This document shows positions 30,891-41,725 of a DNA stretch of 64,000 nucleotides, one piece after another. The notes beneath the pieces were generated by a model that had not been told where the DNA came from, ran no database searches, and saw only the letters and a program-made list of their open reading frames with translations. This DNA comes from Verrucomicrobiales bacterium (GTDB taxonomy: Bacteria; Verrucomicrobiota; Verrucomicrobiia; Verrucomicrobiales; DEV007). The DNA is taken from the NCBI GenBank assembly GCA_029213195.1, contig JARGNI010000003.1:62001-126000 (forward strand), written 5' to 3'. The first letter of the stretch is position 1. The number at the start of each line of letters is the position of its first letter. The position numbers and the translations under genes are program-made.

Positions 30891-30919
30891 CAAAAAAAGC
30901 GGCGGGTAAAACCGCCGCT
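30891..30919 (-). terminator. intrinsic terminator downstream of the OmpH/Skp gene
   Basis: AGCGGCGG-TTTTAC-CCGCCGCT stem followed by TTTTTTT reading on the minus strand. Confidence 0.85.
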
Positions 30920-30947
30920 AGATTGAAAAATAACCAGGGAACCCAGA

Positions 30948-31535
30948 TCAGTTCGTCGGAGCACCTGCATTGAGAGCGGACACCACTCCTTCGGTCAGAT
31001 CCACCACATTCTCGGAGGTGTAGAGGATCGCTTTGTTCGCCTTCGGAAGAAAGGACTTATCAAAGACAAGGTCGTGACCTTCTGCTTCGACGATCGCGTT
31101 GACGGCATCCTTGATCTCGCCCACCAGGGTGGCTTCCATTTCCTGCCGAGCCTGCATTACCTCAGACGAAGCCTTGCGCTGGGCATCCTGGATCTCCTTC
31201 GCCTTGGCATCCCGCTCCTGGATCAACGCCTGAAGCTCTTGGAGAGCCGCCTTGCGCTTGTCCTCGGAAAGAAGCGTATCTCTCGCAGTCTTGTCCAGCT
31301 CCATCGCCTTGTCCGTCATTTGCTGGTAGGCAGCCTGGCGCTCATCGATGTTCTTCCGCTTCTCGTCGGCCATCGCGTTGATCTTACCCACTTCGACATC
31401 CGTCTTGTAATAGCGATTCAGAGCGTCCTGCATGTCGACAACGGCGATCTTGATCCCCTGGGCAGAGGCATCGACGGCGAAGGCAGCAAAAAGGACTGCG
31501 GTGAGAGTAAGAAGTGTAGGCAAGTTGAGCTTCAT
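30948..31535 (-). CDS. OmpH/Skp family periplasmic chaperone
   Basis: Signal peptide then 'IKIAVVDMQDALNRYYKTDVEVGKINAMADEKRKNIDERQAAYQQM', long coiled coil; directly downstream of bamA. Confidence 0.9.
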   Translation of the reverse strand: MKLNLPTLLTLTAVLFAAFAVDASAQGIKIAVVDMQDALNRYYKTDVEVGKINAMADEKRKNIDERQAAYQQMTDKAMELDKTARDTLLSEDKRKAALQELQALIQERDAKAKEIQDAQRKASSEVMQARQEMEATLVGEIKDAVNAIVEAEGHDLVFDKSFLPKANKAILYTSENVVDLTEGVVSALNAGAPTN

Positions 31536-31642
31536 TGATTTCAGGGGGAATGAAAAAATCGAGTTTCGGACACACGCGTCCGGCAAAGAGAGGGACGAAG
31601 CTGGGAGATTTTCCTTAGAGAATTCCTGCAGAGCAAAAAGTC

Positions 31643-33958
31643 TTAGAACTGGGCACCCATCGTGAACTGGAATCGACCACCTTCGTCATTGAAAGCATCG
31701 GCCTGGAGAGGGAATGCATAGTCCAATCGCACGGGAGCGTTCCCGAGGATGAAGAGACGAACACCTACCCCCCAGTCAGAATTGACTCCGCCACCGACGG
31801 ATCCAACAGGACCATCACTGACTTTACCCACGTCGTAGAAGAGAGCTCCACGAATCTTATCCACGAGAGGAACTGTGACTTCAGCCGTTCCATTCCAAGC
31901 CTGCTTTCCTCCTAGCACCTCCAGGCTGTTGGGATCCCTCGGGCCGACATCACGGAAATCAAATCCACGCAGATTGTTGGCACCACCGAGAAAGTGACGA
32001 GTGAAAATGTGATCACCATCCGAGGAGCGATTGAAATTACCACTCAGGGTTATGATAGCATCGTAAGGCAACTCGAAGTGCTGAGTGACACCGACGTTGA
32101 AGATGGAATCGTCGACATCTCCGCCAAGTCCGGCAAACTCAAACCCTGCCGAGATCTTGTTTCCTTTTCGAGGAAGGAAGAAATTGTCTCGAGTATCACG
32201 GGTGACAGTGATTCCGACGGAGTTCTTCATGAAAGATCCGCCTTCAGCCACGAAGAGCGGCGAGGCAAGAGGATCGGGATCGATGTCGATCTGCTCAGCA
32301 CGGAAGTCAACACTCCCGTAGGTGAATTCTCCCAGTGCTTTCCGGAAGGAAACAGAACCACCAACGGTCTGCTGGTCGTACTGGTCACTGAGGAAAAGAA
32401 GATCACGATAGTATCCTTCCACCGTCATGGAGAGACGCTCACCGAACATCCATGGTTCGGTGAAGGAGATGCTGAAGTCCTTCCGCTCGCTACCACCGCG
32501 AATACTCAGGCGGAAACGCTGTCCTGCCCCGGTGAACTCGGGCCAGTCGTAGAGATCGAAATTCGACTGCGTGATTTCGAGGAATCCCGTGAGGCTGTCA
32601 ATCGAACTGAATCCAGCTCCGAAGTTCATCGTTCCGGTCGGCTTCTCGACAACACGGATGAGAAGGTCCTTCTCGTCGAGGTAACTGGTGTTGAGCGGGC
32701 GAACCTCCACGTTGCTGAAGTAGTTCATGTTCTCGAGACGACGCTGGGTCACCTCGGTCCGAGTCGTATCGAATGGCTGACCCGGCTCGAGAGGAAGCTC
32801 GCGACGGATCACGTGATCCTTCGTTTTGGTATTCCCTTCGATATGGACCTGCCCGACGCGGTAGGCGCGGCCTTCCGTCACACTGAGAACCACCCGAACA
32901 GCGCCGTCACCGGCATCGTCGAGACGTGGAATAACACGAGCATCCGCATATCCACGACGCCCATACTGATCGGAAATGAGCTTGATATCATCCTTGAGCT
33001 TGTTGCCCGCAAAAGAGTCTCCCGCCTTCGTTTTCAAGTAAGGAAGAATATCTTCCTGCATGGAGAGTGCAGTGACCCCATTGACTGCGAGACTGTCGAC
33101 CATGTAGGTTTGGCCCTCGTCGATGGTGATCACCACATCGACATACTTCGCGTCGACTCGCTTACGAGAAACGTTGGTGACCTTGGCGTTGAGGTAACCG
33201 TTATCACGGTAGAAATCTTCGATCGCCCGAACGTCTTGCGCGAGAGTCTCGGCATCGGTCGCGCTACTGCCCTGCGTAAACCAGGTCACGATACCTTTCT
33301 CCTTTTGCGTCATCAGTTCCTGGAGTCGAGCGCCCGGATAGGCATTGTTCCCTACGAACTGAACGTCGCGAAGAATTCCCTGCGTTCCCTCGTCGATCGT
33401 ATAAACGACCGTGGAAAATCCGTCTGCGCTCGGGGCACCGATACGGTAAGTTACGGTTGCCTCAGAGAAACCTTTCTTCCGATACATCTCCTGGATTTCC
33501 TGGCGGGCCCCTTTGAGAACTCCCTCGTCGATGGCATCGTTGCGCTTCAGGGAAACTTTCTTCGCGAGCTTGGAGTCGTCGATCAAGGTGTTCCCACGAA
33601 ATTCAACTCCGCCGTATTGAGCACGAGTTTGCACCACGTAGATGAGCGCGACACCCCCACTTACGTTGTCGGTAAGAACACGCACGTTGTCGACGTCGCC
33701 GCCCTTGTAGAGACTCTTCACATCATCATCGACTTGCGCAATGGAGAGCTTGTCTCCAACCTTCGAAGCTATCTGAGATTTGATCCGCTGCTTGGATACC
33801 GTCTGGTTCCCAACATACTGGATATCGATCGATTTGATGGTCTTGCCGTTCTGAGCATGGGCAGAAGGGCTAAGGATAGAACTCACAATAAGAGCAAGGG
33901 TAAGGCCTGCCACTCGTAGAAGATTTGGTTTCGGCCTGACGCGAGGATTAAAATTCAT
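31643..33958 (-). CDS. bamA: outer membrane protein assembly factor BamA
   Basis: POTRA repeats ('IKSIDIQYVGNQTVSKQRIKSQI', 'YGGVEFRGNTLIDDSKLAKKV'), 'GFAGLGGDVDDSIF..', 'FLGGANNLRGFDFRDVGPRD' (RGF motif), C-terminal aromatic ...FTMGAQF. Confidence 0.95.
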   Translation of the reverse strand: MNFNPRVRPKPNLLRVAGLTLALIVSSILSPSAHAQNGKTIKSIDIQYVGNQTVSKQRIKSQIASKVGDKLSIAQVDDDVKSLYKGGDVDNVRVLTDNVSGGVALIYVVQTRAQYGGVEFRGNTLIDDSKLAKKVSLKRNDAIDEGVLKGARQEIQEMYRKKGFSEATVTYRIGAPSADGFSTVVYTIDEGTQGILRDVQFVGNNAYPGARLQELMTQKEKGIVTWFTQGSSATDAETLAQDVRAIEDFYRDNGYLNAKVTNVSRKRVDAKYVDVVITIDEGQTYMVDSLAVNGVTALSMQEDILPYLKTKAGDSFAGNKLKDDIKLISDQYGRRGYADARVIPRLDDAGDGAVRVVLSVTEGRAYRVGQVHIEGNTKTKDHVIRRELPLEPGQPFDTTRTEVTQRRLENMNYFSNVEVRPLNTSYLDEKDLLIRVVEKPTGTMNFGAGFSSIDSLTGFLEITQSNFDLYDWPEFTGAGQRFRLSIRGGSERKDFSISFTEPWMFGERLSMTVEGYYRDLLFLSDQYDQQTVGGSVSFRKALGEFTYGSVDFRAEQIDIDPDPLASPLFVAEGGSFMKNSVGITVTRDTRDNFFLPRKGNKISAGFEFAGLGGDVDDSIFNVGVTQHFELPYDAIITLSGNFNRSSDGDHIFTRHFLGGANNLRGFDFRDVGPRDPNSLEVLGGKQAWNGTAEVTVPLVDKIRGALFYDVGKVSDGPVGSVGGGVNSDWGVGVRLFILGNAPVRLDYAFPLQADAFNDEGGRFQFTMGAQF

Positions 33959-34272
33959 CGGGAAAAAGTTCTGTCCGGTCTCGGTAAAAGTTGTGTGTCG
34001 AAAGAGGTCTGCAGAAAAGCCACTTAGATAAGAGTTATCGAGCTCGGGTCAAGCTTAAATTTCTCTATCAGCGGTTCTTGAAATGGCAATTTCAGTGCCA
34101 ATTAAAGGGAAAAATGAAGACTCTGCAATCGTTTATACGATCGATACGATTCTGCAATCAAAACCTATCGACTTTTATAATTTTTAGGATATCTTAAATA
34201 TTCGTAAATACAAAAGATTTATTCACAGCCCGCAGAATTCCCTCTGGATCCCTGCGAACCTTACCGCCTCCC

Positions 34273-35295
34273 GTGACTGATCCCATTCCGACAGATCCTT
34301 CCGACCTACCCACCCAGGAGTTCGAGAAAAGTCTGCGCCCGCCGGACTTTGCCGAATTTTGCGGCCAGGCGAAGGTGAAGGAGCGCCTCATGCTGATGGT
34401 GGAGGCGGCAAAACAACGGGACGACGCCCTTGATCACGTACTGCTCTGCGGACCTCCAGGCCTTGGGAAAACGACCCTCGCCCACATCCTTTGTCGCGCT
34501 TTCGGGAGCGAGATTCATATCACGAGTGGCCCCCAGATTGAAAAGGCGGGAGATCTCGCCGGGATTCTCACCAACGTCCAGCACGGTGATTTTCTCTTTA
34601 TCGACGAGATCCACCGTCTTCATCCGGCCATCGAGGAGTATCTCTACCCCGCGATGGAGGACTACAAACTGGACATCATCATCGATCAGGGTCCGAATGC
34701 GCGATCGATTTCTCTGTCTCTCCCGAAGTTCACCCTGATCGGAGCCACGACCAAGGCGGGAATGCTGACTCGTCCGTTACTTTCTCGATTCGGGATCACC
34801 AATCGACTCGATTACTACTCCCCCGAGGAACTGGTCACCATCATCCAGCGTTCGGCCTCCCTACTCAACGTCCCGATCGAAGAACCAGGCGCTCTCGAGA
34901 TTGGAGCACGCAGTCGAGGAACTCCTCGGATCGCCAACGGGCTGCTGCGGTGGGTTCGAGACTATGCCCAGGTCCGAGCCAACAACGTTATTACCCAGAA
35001 AGTCGCCACCGACGCCCTCGCCATGCTCGATATCGATGAGGATGGATTGGATGAGATGGACAAACGCATTCTTGAGGCAGTCGTTTTCAAATATGGAGGT
35101 GGGCCAGTCGGGATCAACTCCATCGCGGTCGCAGTAGGAGAAGACGAAGCAACCATCAACGAAGTCTACGAGCCTTTCTTGATTCTGAAAGGGTTTCTCA
35201 AGAGGACACCGCGGGGAAGGTCTGCGCTCCCGCCCGCTTACGAGAAACTTGGCGTCCGTCCACCGGACCCCTCCACCCAGCAAGAGCTGCTCTAA
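34273..35295 (+). CDS. ruvB: Holliday junction branch migration DNA helicase RuvB
   Basis: '[20 protein letters not shown]', Walker A '[16 protein letters not shown]', '[22 protein letters not shown]', '[20 protein letters not shown]', '[18 protein letters not shown]'. Confidence 0.97.
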   Translation: MTDPIPTDPSDLPTQEFEKSLRPPDFAEFCGQAKVKERLMLMVEAAKQRDDALDHVLLCGPPGLGKTTLAHILCRAFGSEIHITSGPQIEKAGDLAGILTNVQHGDFLFIDEIHRLHPAIEEYLYPAMEDYKLDIIIDQGPNARSISLSLPKFTLIGATTKAGMLTRPLLSRFGITNRLDYYSPEELVTIIQRSASLLNVPIEEPGALEIGARSRGTPRIANGLLRWVRDYAQVRANNVITQKVATDALAMLDIDEDGLDEMDKRILEAVVFKYGGGPVGINSIAVAVGEDEATINEVYEPFLILKGFLKRTPRGRSALPPAYEKLGVRPPDPSTQQELL

Positions 35296-35316
35296 TACCA
35301 AGATCTCACCCAAGTC

Positions 35317-36024
35317 ATGAGTGAATTCATCATCCAGACTGAACAGCTGCTTTCCGCATTTGGAGATGCAGAATATCGCTACCTCCTGATCGAGCCCCTG
35401 ATCTTCTACGGAATTCTCATCGGAGTCGTCATGCTGATCGTCGCCCATTTCATGAAGAAGCCGAAGATCCAGATGGCCGCTCTCATCGTCGTCGGCATCT
35501 CCGCTCTGGCCCACGTCCCCTACAAAGAAGCGCGTCTGGCTGCCCAACCTCGGATCGAACAGGTCTACAAGATCAGTTCACCGGCACGGGTGAAAGGCTT
35601 CAAGGAGAATACCCAGGCCTGGGTGGCCGCCTCATGGAAATTCCGGCTCCTCATCCTCACGACTGCTCTCGCCGTCATGGTAGGCGTCAATACCAATCGC
35701 GTCGGATTTGCTCTCGGCATCCTGACGGCATTTCTCGGGCTGCTCTCCACCAAGACGGCCGTGTGGCTGCACTACCAGGATGCCATTGCCTACCATCCAA
35801 ATTTGAAGCAGCACGTCGCTCCCATCGATCAAAGGGAAAAATCCGTCCAGCCGAGTCCACCCAAAACCCGGGTGACGGTTCCGGCGGGATCGGTAAGCCC
35901 TCCGCCTCCGAGTTCCCCCCCACCGGCTGCATATCCTCAATACACGCCCTCGACGGGGCGCATCTCTCCTCCGCCCCCGGCTCCAGGGTCCGGACCACGA
36001 CCGCGGAGCGTGAAACCGCTGTAG
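35317..36024 (+). CDS. hypothetical membrane protein with Pro-rich C-terminus
   Basis: Hydrophobic segments (YLLIEPLIFYGILIGVVMLIVAHFM; LLILTTALAVMVGV; GFALGILTAFLGLLS) and a Pro-rich tail. Confidence 0.75.
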   Translation: MSEFIIQTEQLLSAFGDAEYRYLLIEPLIFYGILIGVVMLIVAHFMKKPKIQMAALIVVGISALAHVPYKEARLAAQPRIEQVYKISSPARVKGFKENTQAWVAASWKFRLLILTTALAVMVGVNTNRVGFALGILTAFLGLLSTKTAVWLHYQDAIAYHPNLKQHVAPIDQREKSVQPSPPKTRVTVPAGSVSPPPPSSPPPAAYPQYTPSTGRISPPPPAPGSGPRPRSVKPL

Positions 36025-36058
36025 CAAAAAGAAGAGCGAAGCAGAAGAGTTCGGAATC

Positions 36059-37186
36059 CTACTTTCCGAACGGAGCCGGAAAGGAATCGACGACGTTTCC
36101 TTCGATATCCCGAAGCTCCATCGTGACGACTTGTCGTGACCAGTCGATTTGGAGCAGCCCGAAATTGCGACTCTGGAAATTGGTCTTCCCGACCCGATGG
36201 CGATTGACCTCTCCACGACGACCGCCTCCCGCATTGGTCAATCCACTGGAAGTCAGTTCATAGACCGGGAAGCCGGGAGAAAGCGGATCCTCAGTACTGA
36301 GTGCCATGATTTCCCCCATGTGACGGTCTCCGCTGACGAAGATCACGGGGCCAGTTTCTTTCTTCGCAAGAAGTTCGAGAAGACGCCTTCTTTCGACAGG
36401 GAAATTTTCCCACCTCTCCCATCGATGATCCTGGGGCAACACCTGGATACTGCTTCCGATGATGCGAAGGGCCGCCGGCTCCGAGAGCTGCTTCGCCAGC
36501 CAATCCCATTGCTCTGTTCCTAAAATCGTGGCTTCGGGATCCCAATTCTCGCTGTAGGGCCCATCGGCAGATCGGTTCGGCAGCTTTCTCGGGGCATCCC
36601 GAAAGTATCGAGTGTCGAGAAGGAGGACCTGCACTCTCTGCCCGCCTGCTCCCGGGAAATAGTGAACCGAATAAATTCCTTCTCTCTTCCGCGAAGGAGA
36701 ATCGACAGGAGTGCGAAAGAATTCGTGAAAGACCTCGGCGGCTTCTTTTCGCTTCGGATATTCTTTTCCCCCATCATTCACGCCGTAGTCGTGATCGTCC
36801 CAAGTCCCGAGAATGGGACAAGTTTCGCGAAGCTTCGCAAACCCGGGTTTCTCTGCCAACTTCTGGTAGGCCGCTCGCATTTCCTCCATGTCTTCGGTGT
36901 CCGCATAGACGTTGTCGCCGAGAAAAAGAAAGAGGTCGGGTGACTCTGCGAGTATGGAATCCCAGATCTCTTGCTTCCTGTCCTGGTTTGCGCATGACCC
37001 CAGTGCAATCCGAGTCACGACCTTTGCTCCTGGAACTTCCGCCCTTGCCTGCGGCAACAGGCAATCCCAGGAAAACGAGGCCACCATAAGCGCCGCAACG
37101 ACAAGCTTCGGGAGACGGCAAACTGGTCCACGGCCATCCATCATCAGATCTCTCGATGATTTCCAGATGTTAGGAGTCATTCTCAT
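36059..37186 (-). CDS. PhoD-like alkaline phosphatase D family phosphoesterase
   Basis: 'RIALGSCANQDRKQEIWDSILAESPDLFLFLGDNVYADTEDMEEMRAAYQKLAEKPGFAKLRETCPILGTWDDHDYGVNDGG', 'VSGDRHMGEIMAL'. Confidence 0.92.
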   Translation of the reverse strand: MRMTPNIWKSSRDLMMDGRGPVCRLPKLVVAALMVASFSWDCLLPQARAEVPGAKVVTRIALGSCANQDRKQEIWDSILAESPDLFLFLGDNVYADTEDMEEMRAAYQKLAEKPGFAKLRETCPILGTWDDHDYGVNDGGKEYPKRKEAAEVFHEFFRTPVDSPSRKREGIYSVHYFPGAGGQRVQVLLLDTRYFRDAPRKLPNRSADGPYSENWDPEATILGTEQWDWLAKQLSEPAALRIIGSSIQVLPQDHRWERWENFPVERRRLLELLAKKETGPVIFVSGDRHMGEIMALSTEDPLSPGFPVYELTSSGLTNAGGGRRGEVNRHRVGKTNFQSRNFGLLQIDWSRQVVTMELRDIEGNVVDSFPAPFGK

Positions 37187-37266
37187 ACTTGCAAGCTAGC
37201 GTGGCATTGGGATTGCGACACAAATTGTTTTCGCAATCCCCTCGAACGTGTTGTAACTCCGATGCC

Positions 37267-40074
37267 ATGCCCTCCTCTCACTCCATCGACCAGGAACGCC
37301 AGCAGGAAGATGAGCGCCTGACCGAGCTAAAGGCCTCCTCGGGCAAGTCCTCTCGACTGACGATCTATCGCGAGTTCCTCAAGTCGGGGCGAAGAACCAT
37401 TCGAGAACTTCACCGGGGTGGAGCAAGCGGTATGGAGATCGCTCGAAAGCGATCCGCCCTGATGGACTCGCTCCTGGCAGATGTTTTCCACGAGTTTCTC
37501 GAGGAGACCCGTGCCGTGGAAAAAACGGGGGACGAAACCCCGATCACCCTGGTCGCCAGTGGAGGCTATGGGCGAGGACACCTCAACCCAGGTAGCGACA
37601 TCGACCTCCAGTTCCTCGTCCCGGGTTCGAGTCACAAGCTGGACGACAGTCTCAAGGAATTCGTCAATCAGTTCTCCCTTCTTCTCTTCGACCTTGGGCT
37701 GGACGTGAGCTACCCGATTCGCTCGATCAAGGAGGCCTGCAAGTTCGCGAACAAGGATCACCAGACCAAGACAACTCTTCTCGACGCCCGATTTATCGTG
37801 GGTGACAAGAAGCTGTTCGACAAATTCCAGAGTGAATTCTTCGAGCACTGCATCCGAGGGCACGAAAAAAGCTATCTCAGCGAGCGAAGCCGTGACATTC
37901 GAACGCGGCACAAAAAATACGGAGGCACGATCCATCTCCAGGAGCCCAATGTAAAAGAGGGATGTGGCGGGCTTCGAGACTACCACAATCTGATCTGGGT
38001 GCTCTGGGTGCTTCGGGAATCGCGCGACCTCAAGGCTCTGATCGAAGAAGGGCGGCTTACCCAGATCGCATACGACGAGATCATGGAGGCCTTCGAGTTC
38101 CTCCTCCAGGTTCGAAACGAACTTCACTATTCTCAGAAAGGGCGGGCTGGTGACATCCTGACATTGCGCTTGCAGGGAGTCGTCGCCACGAATCTCAAGA
38201 TCCCGGGTAAGAACATTCTTCGGAAGAGTGAGACCTTCATGCGGGATTACTATCGGCACACCAAGAATCTCTTTCACCACAGCACCTCCCTGATGCAGAG
38301 CTTCGAACTCGAGGTGGTCGGCGATGACACGAAACGAATTCCTGTTTTCAATTTCCTCGCTCGCCAGGCCACCGACGAGGAAATTTTCGACGGCTTCTAT
38401 TCTCGGGGAGGTCTCATCTATCCGGAGCACGACGACATCTTCAAGGAGGATCCGAAGCGGCTGATGCGGTTCTTCCTGCACACCCAAAGAAGACATCTTC
38501 GTACGAGCCCGGATATTCGTCGACTCTTCAAACTGAACTGGAACCTCATAGACGGGAACTTCCGCCGAAACCGTTCCAATCGCGAAACCTTCGAAGAAAT
38601 CCTGCAGAACCGAGGACAGGTCGCTCACATCCTCCGGAGAATGCATCGAAACGGATTTCTCGGAAGATATATCCCGGAATTCGGGAAACTGACCGACCTC
38701 GTCCAACATGAATTTTTTCATCGCTACTCCGCCGACGAGCACACCCTGCGCTGCATCGACGTCCTCGACAGCCTGATCCACTCGGACAACCCCAAGGAGA
38801 AATTCTTCCGGAAGATCTTCCAGGAGATGGAAGATCCGGTCGCGATGTATATCGCCCTTCTGATGCATGACACGGGTAGGTCGGAAGAAGTTCGCCATCA
38901 CGAGGATGCCAGCGCCATCCTCGCGGCCCAGGTCTGCAAACGCCTGCGATACACAGGACATCGCCTCAAGATGATCATGTTTCTCGTTGATCATCACCTG
39001 ACCTTCTGGAGAACCGCCACGACCAAGGACATCAGCGATCCGAACACCGTGGCGGACTTCGCCGGAGCAGTCAAAAACCCCTCATGGATGGAGGCCCTGC
39101 ACCTTTTCACCTACGTCGACTCGAACGGGACGAATGAGGAGGCATGGAACGATTGGAAGGCCTCCCTGATGAAACAACTCCACCGCTCGACCGACTCCTT
39201 CTTCTCGGATCGAAAATCTTTCCAGGAGCAGTTCAATCGTCCGACCGCGGAAACCAAGAACCGCGTCATCTCCAGACTCCCCGAATCCTACCAGGAAGAG
39301 ATCGAAGCGCACTTTCAGTCCATGCCGGAACGGTACTTTCGGCATCGTGGTTCCACCAGCATTGTGCGTCACATCAAACTTTTCCGACGGTTCTTCAAAT
39401 CGGTCCACCGGAGCACCCACGAAAGCCTCGTTCCCAAGCTGGGATGGGAAGCACGACCCGATGAGGGATACAGCCTGCTCGAGGTTGCAGGGTGGAACCG
39501 TCATCTTCTCCTTGCCAAGGTTGCGGGCGCCCTCGCGGCGAGAAACATCAACATTCTCTCCGCCGATCTATTCACCCGAAGTGATGATCTCGTCCTCGAT
39601 ATCTTCCGAGTCTGCACCTCGACCTTCAATCCCATCACGTCACCCAAGGAGATTGAGAGGATCCAGAAGTTGATGGACGAAGAATTCGGAATCAAGGAAT
39701 GCGACGTCGATTTTTCTGCCTTGATCGAAAAGCAGGAGGCTCCCTCGATCATCGAATCCGAACCACCGAACTTCGATATTCCCCAGCGGGTCTATCTTTC
39801 CAATCACGACGAGGAGGTCGCGACGGTGCTCGAGATCCAGGCCCAGGACCGAATCGGATTGCTTTACGACATCTTCACCGTCCTCGGAAAAATGAATGTC
39901 CAGGTCCTGCATGCCCGCATCAGCACCCAGGCCGGAGCAGCGATCGATCGATTTCATATCGTAGACGCCACGACCGAACAGAAACTGGAGGATGGCACGC
40001 AGCTCCAGAACCTTCGAGACGAAATCAAATCCTGCCTCGACTTCGAGACCACGATCGATCCGCTGATCGTCTAG
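37267..40074 (+). CDS. glnD: [protein-PII] uridylyltransferase
   Basis: NT domain 'LVASGGYGRGHLNPGSDIDLQFLV', HD domain 'ALLMHDTGRSEEVRHHEDASAILA', two C-terminal ACT domains ('HLLLAKVAGALAARNINILSADLFTRSDDLVLDIFRV'; 'DRIGLLYDIFTVLGKMNVQVLHARISTQAGAAIDRFHIVD'). Confidence 0.94.
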   Translation: MPSSHSIDQERQQEDERLTELKASSGKSSRLTIYREFLKSGRRTIRELHRGGASGMEIARKRSALMDSLLADVFHEFLEETRAVEKTGDETPITLVASGGYGRGHLNPGSDIDLQFLVPGSSHKLDDSLKEFVNQFSLLLFDLGLDVSYPIRSIKEACKFANKDHQTKTTLLDARFIVGDKKLFDKFQSEFFEHCIRGHEKSYLSERSRDIRTRHKKYGGTIHLQEPNVKEGCGGLRDYHNLIWVLWVLRESRDLKALIEEGRLTQIAYDEIMEAFEFLLQVRNELHYSQKGRAGDILTLRLQGVVATNLKIPGKNILRKSETFMRDYYRHTKNLFHHSTSLMQSFELEVVGDDTKRIPVFNFLARQATDEEIFDGFYSRGGLIYPEHDDIFKEDPKRLMRFFLHTQRRHLRTSPDIRRLFKLNWNLIDGNFRRNRSNRETFEEILQNRGQVAHILRRMHRNGFLGRYIPEFGKLTDLVQHEFFHRYSADEHTLRCIDVLDSLIHSDNPKEKFFRKIFQEMEDPVAMYIALLMHDTGRSEEVRHHEDASAILAAQVCKRLRYTGHRLKMIMFLVDHHLTFWRTATTKDISDPNTVADFAGAVKNPSWMEALHLFTYVDSNGTNEEAWNDWKASLMKQLHRSTDSFFSDRKSFQEQFNRPTAETKNRVISRLPESYQEEIEAHFQSMPERYFRHRGSTSIVRHIKLFRRFFKSVHRSTHESLVPKLGWEARPDEGYSLLEVAGWNRHLLLAKVAGALAARNINILSADLFTRSDDLVLDIFRVCTSTFNPITSPKEIERIQKLMDEEFGIKECDVDFSALIEKQEAPSIIESEPPNFDIPQRVYLSNHDEEVATVLEIQAQDRIGLLYDIFTVLGKMNVQVLHARISTQAGAAIDRFHIVDATTEQKLEDGTQLQNLRDEIKSCLDFETTIDPLIV

Positions 40075-40146
40075 ACTGTCGACCCAATGCCGAGCGACCC
40101 GGGCGAACTCTCCCGGCGATTTCACCGACCAGGGTGGCGAGATCCG

Positions 40147-41136
40147 CTACTCCGATTCGCTCTGGGACCGTCCCTGGTCGTAGGCTTCGATGATTCGGGC
40201 GACGACAGGGTGCCTCACCACATCGTCCTTGGAAAAGTGCGTGAATGAAACCCCTTCGATCCCGTGAAGCAATGACATCGCTTCGAGGAGCCCGGACTTG
40301 GATTTGGGGCGGAGATCAATCTGCGAGGGATCGCCCGTGACGACGCACTTCGACTCCTCGCCCAGCCTCGTGAGAAACATCAGCATTTGTTCCCGGCTCG
40401 CATTCTGGGCTTCGTCGAGGATGACACAGGCGCGATTGAGAGTCCGCCCCCGCATGTAGGCCAGGGGAGCAATCTCGATCAGGTTCTTCTCCGCGTATTT
40501 CACCGCCTCCGAAGCATCGAGCATATCGCTCATGGCATCATAGAGTGGTCGGAGATAAGGCAGGACTTTCTCTTCAAGAGCTCCAGGAAGAAACCCGAGT
40601 GCTTCGCCCGCTTCCACCGCAGGTCGTGTCAGCATGATCCGATCGATCTTGCGATTCTTGAGAAGATCGAGCGCATACGCCATCGCGAGATAGGTCTTCC
40701 CCGTTCCGGCAGGACCGACGCCGAAAGATACGTCGTGAGCATCCAGCGCCTGGAGATACTCTTTCTGAGTCTGCGTCCGCGGGGTCACTGCGGGTTTCCC
40801 CCCTCCGGTAAGAAGCTGGAAATCGAACAGATCACTGACTCCATTCCCGGGCGACTCGCTTTCCTGATTCATACCTAGTTTTGCCGAATTCACTGCGTAG
40901 CGAAACGAATGCGGAGATATGGGTCCACCTCGACGTCGAGCTCTTTCCAGATCTTCGAAGAGCGCAGCTCCTCTCTCGACGGCGGGGGCTTCGCCCTGCA
41001 ACTTCACCCAACTGTCTCGAGTCGTGACCTGCAGAGACAAGGCCGATTCCAGCTCTCGGAGCAGTCCCACATCGTCCGCAAAGAGACTGTGGAGAAAATG
41101 GGGACTCTCAAATTCGAAGGTCTTTTCCAACATCAT
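40147..41136 (-). CDS. PhoH family protein
   Basis: 'YLQALDAHDVSFGVGPAGTGKTYLAMAYAL', 'RIMLTRPAVEAGEALGFLPGALEEKVLPYLRPLYDAM', 'CVILDEAQNASREQMLMFLTRLGEESKCVVTGDPSQIDL'. Confidence 0.95.
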   Translation of the reverse strand: MMLEKTFEFESPHFLHSLFADDVGLLRELESALSLQVTTRDSWVKLQGEAPAVERGAALFEDLERARRRGGPISPHSFRYAVNSAKLGMNQESESPGNGVSDLFDFQLLTGGGKPAVTPRTQTQKEYLQALDAHDVSFGVGPAGTGKTYLAMAYALDLLKNRKIDRIMLTRPAVEAGEALGFLPGALEEKVLPYLRPLYDAMSDMLDASEAVKYAEKNLIEIAPLAYMRGRTLNRACVILDEAQNASREQMLMFLTRLGEESKCVVTGDPSQIDLRPKSKSGLLEAMSLLHGIEGVSFTHFSKDDVVRHPVVARIIEAYDQGRSQSESE

Positions 41137-41191
41137 GGAGCGATGGAATACGACGCACGAACGCGAGGAGGTTCAAACGACGTCGAGTCTG

Positions 41192-41716
41192 CTAGCGATA
41201 GCCGTAGACTAATCCCCAGTCCACGGTGCCGGAAAACTCTCCGACGCCATCAACCGCATCGGCAAAGCCTTCTTCTGCTTTCTTGGCTGCCTCGGGATCG
41301 TACTGGGTCACGACGCGGATAAAGTAAGTCCCGGTCTTCTTGGGAAGAGCCCTTACCCCGGCAAAGGATCCTTTCGCAAAGGACTCGAGTCCCACGGAAT
41401 TCCCTTTGCTGTCGAAAATGTCGACCTTGATCGTCGCTCCAGGCCAACTCGTGCCACCCCAGAACCAATACTCATTGCCTCGGAAGAGCTGGTGTCTCAC
41501 CAGGAGCGGTTTCCCGGGCGCCACCTCGCCCGACCAGTTGTCCTCCCGGACTTCAAAGCCCTCCTCGACATAGGGCGTCGCCGCCTCGAGGGCGAGGGAG
41601 ATCGCTTCGTTGACAAAAGCCCAGCCGCGTTCACTGAGAACAATCAGAGACAAAGCTCCTGCAAAGAAGCACAGGCCCCGCCGCACGAGGGAATAGTTTT
41701 CGATCGATGAGATCAT
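41192..41716 (-). CDS. hypothetical exported protein
   Basis: 174-aa ORF with N-terminal hydrophobic segment; beta-rich domain 'APGKPLLVRHQLFRGNEYWFWGGTSWPGATIKVDIFDSKGNSVG..TGTYFIRVVTQYDPE'. Confidence 0.7.
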   Translation of the reverse strand: MISSIENYSLVRRGLCFFAGALSLIVLSERGWAFVNEAISLALEAATPYVEEGFEVREDNWSGEVAPGKPLLVRHQLFRGNEYWFWGGTSWPGATIKVDIFDSKGNSVGLESFAKGSFAGVRALPKKTGTYFIRVVTQYDPEAAKKAEEGFADAVDGVGEFSGTVDWGLVYGYR

Positions 41717-41725
41717 AAGTTTCGA

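Noticed and set aside
31994-33919. 641-aa plus-strand ORF
   Set aside because: Fully antisense to bamA, whose POTRA/barrel motifs are unmistakable; the translation shows no recognisable motif and is a codon-bias artefact.
37327-38997. 556-aa minus-strand ORF
   Set aside because: Antisense to glnD with no motif of its own.
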